Below are positions 62,205 to 64,000 of a DNA stretch of 64,000 nucleotides, piece by piece (position 1 is the first letter of the stretch; every line of letters starts with the position of its first letter). Position numbers and translations under genes: made by a program. Under the pieces are notes generated by a model. The model was not told where the DNA came from, ran no database searches, and was given only the letters and a program-made list of their open reading frames with translations. Source of the stretch: Anaerolineales bacterium (GTDB lineage Bacteria; Chloroflexota; Anaerolineae; 4572-78; J111); NCBI GenBank assembly GCA_015075405.1, contig JABTUK010000003.1, forward strand, positions 1,364,001 through 1,428,000, written 5' to 3'.

Positions 62205-62951
62205 TTAGGTTTTTTGGCTGGGGGGAGGCGCGCTGTAAAACGGCGGTAACTTTTTGGAATTAATCCTGGCGCCGCCTTCCTTATTCTTTTCGATAACGAC
62301 TCTGGTCGTAAAAGCCGCAATCGCCAGCAAAACACCGCCTCCAATGACCAGCCACGGGATGGCGCTATCCAGCAGGGTCACACTCGGTAAATTAGTGGCC
62401 TGGAGGGTAATTGTCGAACTGGCCGGGCCAAAGGCGCTTGCCCCGACCATTGTTATTTCGTTGGTAAGAGGCGTTTGGCCGGGCAGAGCGCGGCCATCCA
62501 GGTATTCTCTGACCAGATTGAGGACCAGGAAACCGTTTAGTCCACCCATCAGCGCTCCAAAAAAAGCGCCCAGGGCTGTCGGCTTGTTGTTAAAGCTGTA
62601 CCGGCCAATCAGCGTCGAAGCTGCTACGACCACAATCAAAATAATAACCCATGCGCCCGGATCGGTGGCGCTAATTTGAGGCGTACTGCTTGCGGCGCTG
62701 ATACCTAAAAAAGTTTCGAGCGTGTCGCTAATCAAGGTTTGCAACGAAGCAGGGATGATTTCCCAAATTGTGCTGATGAGGCTGTTTAATCCATCAATCA
62801 AACCTAGCGCCCAATTCGGCTGTTGCAGCAAAAAAACCAATATCGCCAAAAAGACGGTGGTAATTGCTTCTTTCCACCAGCCCCGGGCGAGTCCAGACCA
62901 GGCGAAGAAACCGATTACCAGACAGGTGACCAGCGCCCAATTAATAGCCAT
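62205..62951 (-). CDS. Polytopic membrane protein in the dcw cluster, paralogue 1
   Basis: 248 residues. Starts MAINWALVTCLVIGFFAWSG, with GWWKEAITTVFLAILVFLLQ and LVLNLVREYLDGRALPG shared with the next gene (paralogue 2). Three to five helices and a final helix at about 195-215, then a basic Pro-rich tail. Topology of the first part (GxxKG..., short helices) recalls CvpA-like proteins. Unknown function; position suggests a role in wall synthesis or division. Confidence 0.7.
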   Translation of the reverse strand: MAINWALVTCLVIGFFAWSGLARGWWKEAITTVFLAILVFLLQQPNWALGLIDGLNSLISTIWEIIPASLQTLISDTLETFLGISAASSTPQISATDPGAWVIILIVVVAASTLIGRYSFNNKPTALGAFFGALMGGLNGFLVLNLVREYLDGRALPGQTPLTNEITMVGASAFGPASSTITLQATNLPSVTLLDSAIPWLVIGGGVLLAIAAFTTRVVIEKNKEGGARINSKKLPPFYSAPPPSQKT

Positions 62952-63027
62952 AGCTTCTTACCTTAGATACCCACTCATTTCGACATAATTTTGCCAAGAT
63001 AGCAATTACACCTTTTTTGAGCCATCG

Positions 63028-63810
63028 TCATTTTTTCTCAAGTGGAACATAATCAACTCTTTTATAGCCAAAGGGTGGTTTATATTCTATCTTTCTAAAT
63101 TTGTCTTTATCGGTCTTAATATCAATCCGGTTTTTGAATACAGCCAACAAAAACAGCAGACCGATTAAAATAATAATCCAGGGCAAAAAACTGTCTAAAA
63201 CGGTAAAACTGGGCAATTGGGTTGCCTGTAAAGTGACACCCGATGAAGCAGTCCCAACCGAACCGCCGCCGGCCATGGTTATTTCCGACGGCAGTGAACT
63301 GCCGCCGCCCGGCAAGTTTCGCCCATCCAGGTATTCTCTGACCAGATTGATAACCAGTAAACCGTTGAAGCCCCCAATCAATCCGCCCAACACACTTCCC
63401 TGCGGGGTCACCATATAAGCTGTCCCTTTGGGCTTATCAATCCGATTGGGCAGAGTCGCCCAGCCAATCAGGGTGGCCACGGCCACAAATACAATGAGCA
63501 GAACCAACCAAGTTTGTCCGCTGGTGGCGTCGGCCTGAATCACCCCGCCGGCGCCGCTAATCCCCAACGCCGTTTCAAAGAAATCTGTCAAAAATATGCG
63601 GATAGAGTCGGGTAAAATTCCCCAAATAAAGGTCAGAAAACGGTTGAACAGGTCAACCAAAGCTTCGGCAACACCCGGCACTCTTAATAAGAAAACCAGA
63701 ATTGCCAAAAACAAAGTAATAATGGCCTCTTTCCACCACCCTTTAAGAAACCCGGAGAGGGCAAAAAGACCGACTACCAGGTATGTTATGAGGGTCCAAT
63801 TAATTTCCAC
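63028..63810 (-). CDS. Polytopic membrane protein in the dcw cluster, paralogue 2
   Basis: 260 residues from a GTG at 63810 with GGAGGTGAGAGACC upstream, overlapping the murG stop. Shares with paralogue 1 the starts (E/A)INW..(I/V)T, GWWKEAI(I/T)T(L/V)FLAILVFLL and (I/L)NLVREYLDGR. Tandem duplication with moderate divergence. Function unknown. Confidence 0.7.
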   Translation of the reverse strand: MEINWTLITYLVVGLFALSGFLKGWWKEAIITLFLAILVFLLRVPGVAEALVDLFNRFLTFIWGILPDSIRIFLTDFFETALGISGAGGVIQADATSGQTWLVLLIVFVAVATLIGWATLPNRIDKPKGTAYMVTPQGSVLGGLIGGFNGLLVINLVREYLDGRNLPGGGSSLPSEITMAGGGSVGTASSGVTLQATQLPSFTVLDSFLPWIIILIGLLFLLAVFKNRIDIKTDKDKFRKIEYKPPFGYKRVDYVPLEKK

Positions 63811-64000
63811 GGTCTCTCACCTCCACAATTGCCTGCGCCAAACGAGCCGCCGCTTCCGGTTGAGCCAGGCTGGCGCTGGCGCGGCTCATAGCGGCGAGTT
63901 TTTCCTTATCGGTTAGCAATTCCATCACTATTCCTTTGAGTTTACGGCTCAAATCTTCATCTTTGACGACCACTGCCGCCCCTTGCCGGGCCAAATAGTC
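63800..64000 (-). CDS. murG: MurG glycosyltransferase, C-terminal fragment
   Basis: Open to the window edge; the last 67 residues are visible (LARQGAAVVVKDEDLSRKLK, then LAQPEAAARLAQAIVE). This matches the C terminus of MurG, which adds GlcNAc to lipid I. Its stop overlaps the next GTG by 11 bases. Gene position before murC fits the dcw order. Confidence 0.8.
   Translation of the reverse strand, partial: DYLARQGAAVVVKDEDLSRKLKGIVMELLTDKEKLAAMSRASASLAQPEAAARLAQAIVEVRDRGN

Overview
The window looks like a chromosomal segment of a Chloroflexota bacterium, probably Anaerolineae-like and probably from a metagenome assembly. This is inferred from gene content: a dockerin-tailed SBBP/YVTN surface protein, a DUF5667 protein paired with an ECF sigma factor, many single-membrane lipoproteins with Pro/Thr-rich linkers, a sortase, a murG-murC-murB-ddl-ftsQ-ftsA-ftsZ cluster, and no sign of LPS genes. 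No rRNA, tRNA or CRISPR was seen.

Layout. 1-9 kb: envelope and surface proteins (SBBP/dockerin protein, Asp-box propeller, small secreted protein, ECF sigma factor with a membrane propeller partner). 9-18 kb: tryptophanase, PIN/UPF0175 toxin-antitoxin pair, nuclease-pentapeptide fusion, solo DUF433 protein, holA, DUF6391, sortase, Lgt-like protein, TlpA-like thioredoxin, DUF3124 lipoprotein. 18-19.3 kb: a decayed patch with a nonsense-mutated antitoxin, a VapC start joined to an ABC exporter fragment, and frameshifts. 19.5-26.7 kb: siderophore-iron import operon (triple-domain binding lipoprotein, FhuF-like reductase, two FecCD permeases, FecE ATPase) with a promoter and short leader ORFs. 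26.8-27.6 kb: truncated ISKra4-type element, with a related MITE at 35.0 kb. 27.6-45.6 kb: transporters and housekeeping genes, then a phosphatase-DUF3090-SCO1664 operon closed by a terminator. 45.7-49.7 kb: three complex I-like membrane subunits. 49.8-53.9 kb: DUF2283, an nSTAND-like ATPase with coiled coil, membrane segment and SH3 domain, and a DUF433/DUF5615 pair. 54-64 kb: the division and cell-wall cluster, read right to left, with two tandem membrane paralogues between murG and murC.

The most unusual feature is a set of short tandem repeats in most larger intergenic gaps. The unit differs at each site (GAATGGC, ACGATTT, TAGTCAG, ATTTCTT, TGATGCG, GTAGCAG and others) but is usually seven bases, and usually the tandem block is followed by its own reverse complement, giving a hairpin. 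The same kind of sequence has entered murB, murC and a small ORF in frame and forms the last codons of ftsQ. The gene sets judged most worth following up are the phosphatase/DUF3090/SCO1664 operon, the triple binding protein and the nSTAND-SH3 protein.
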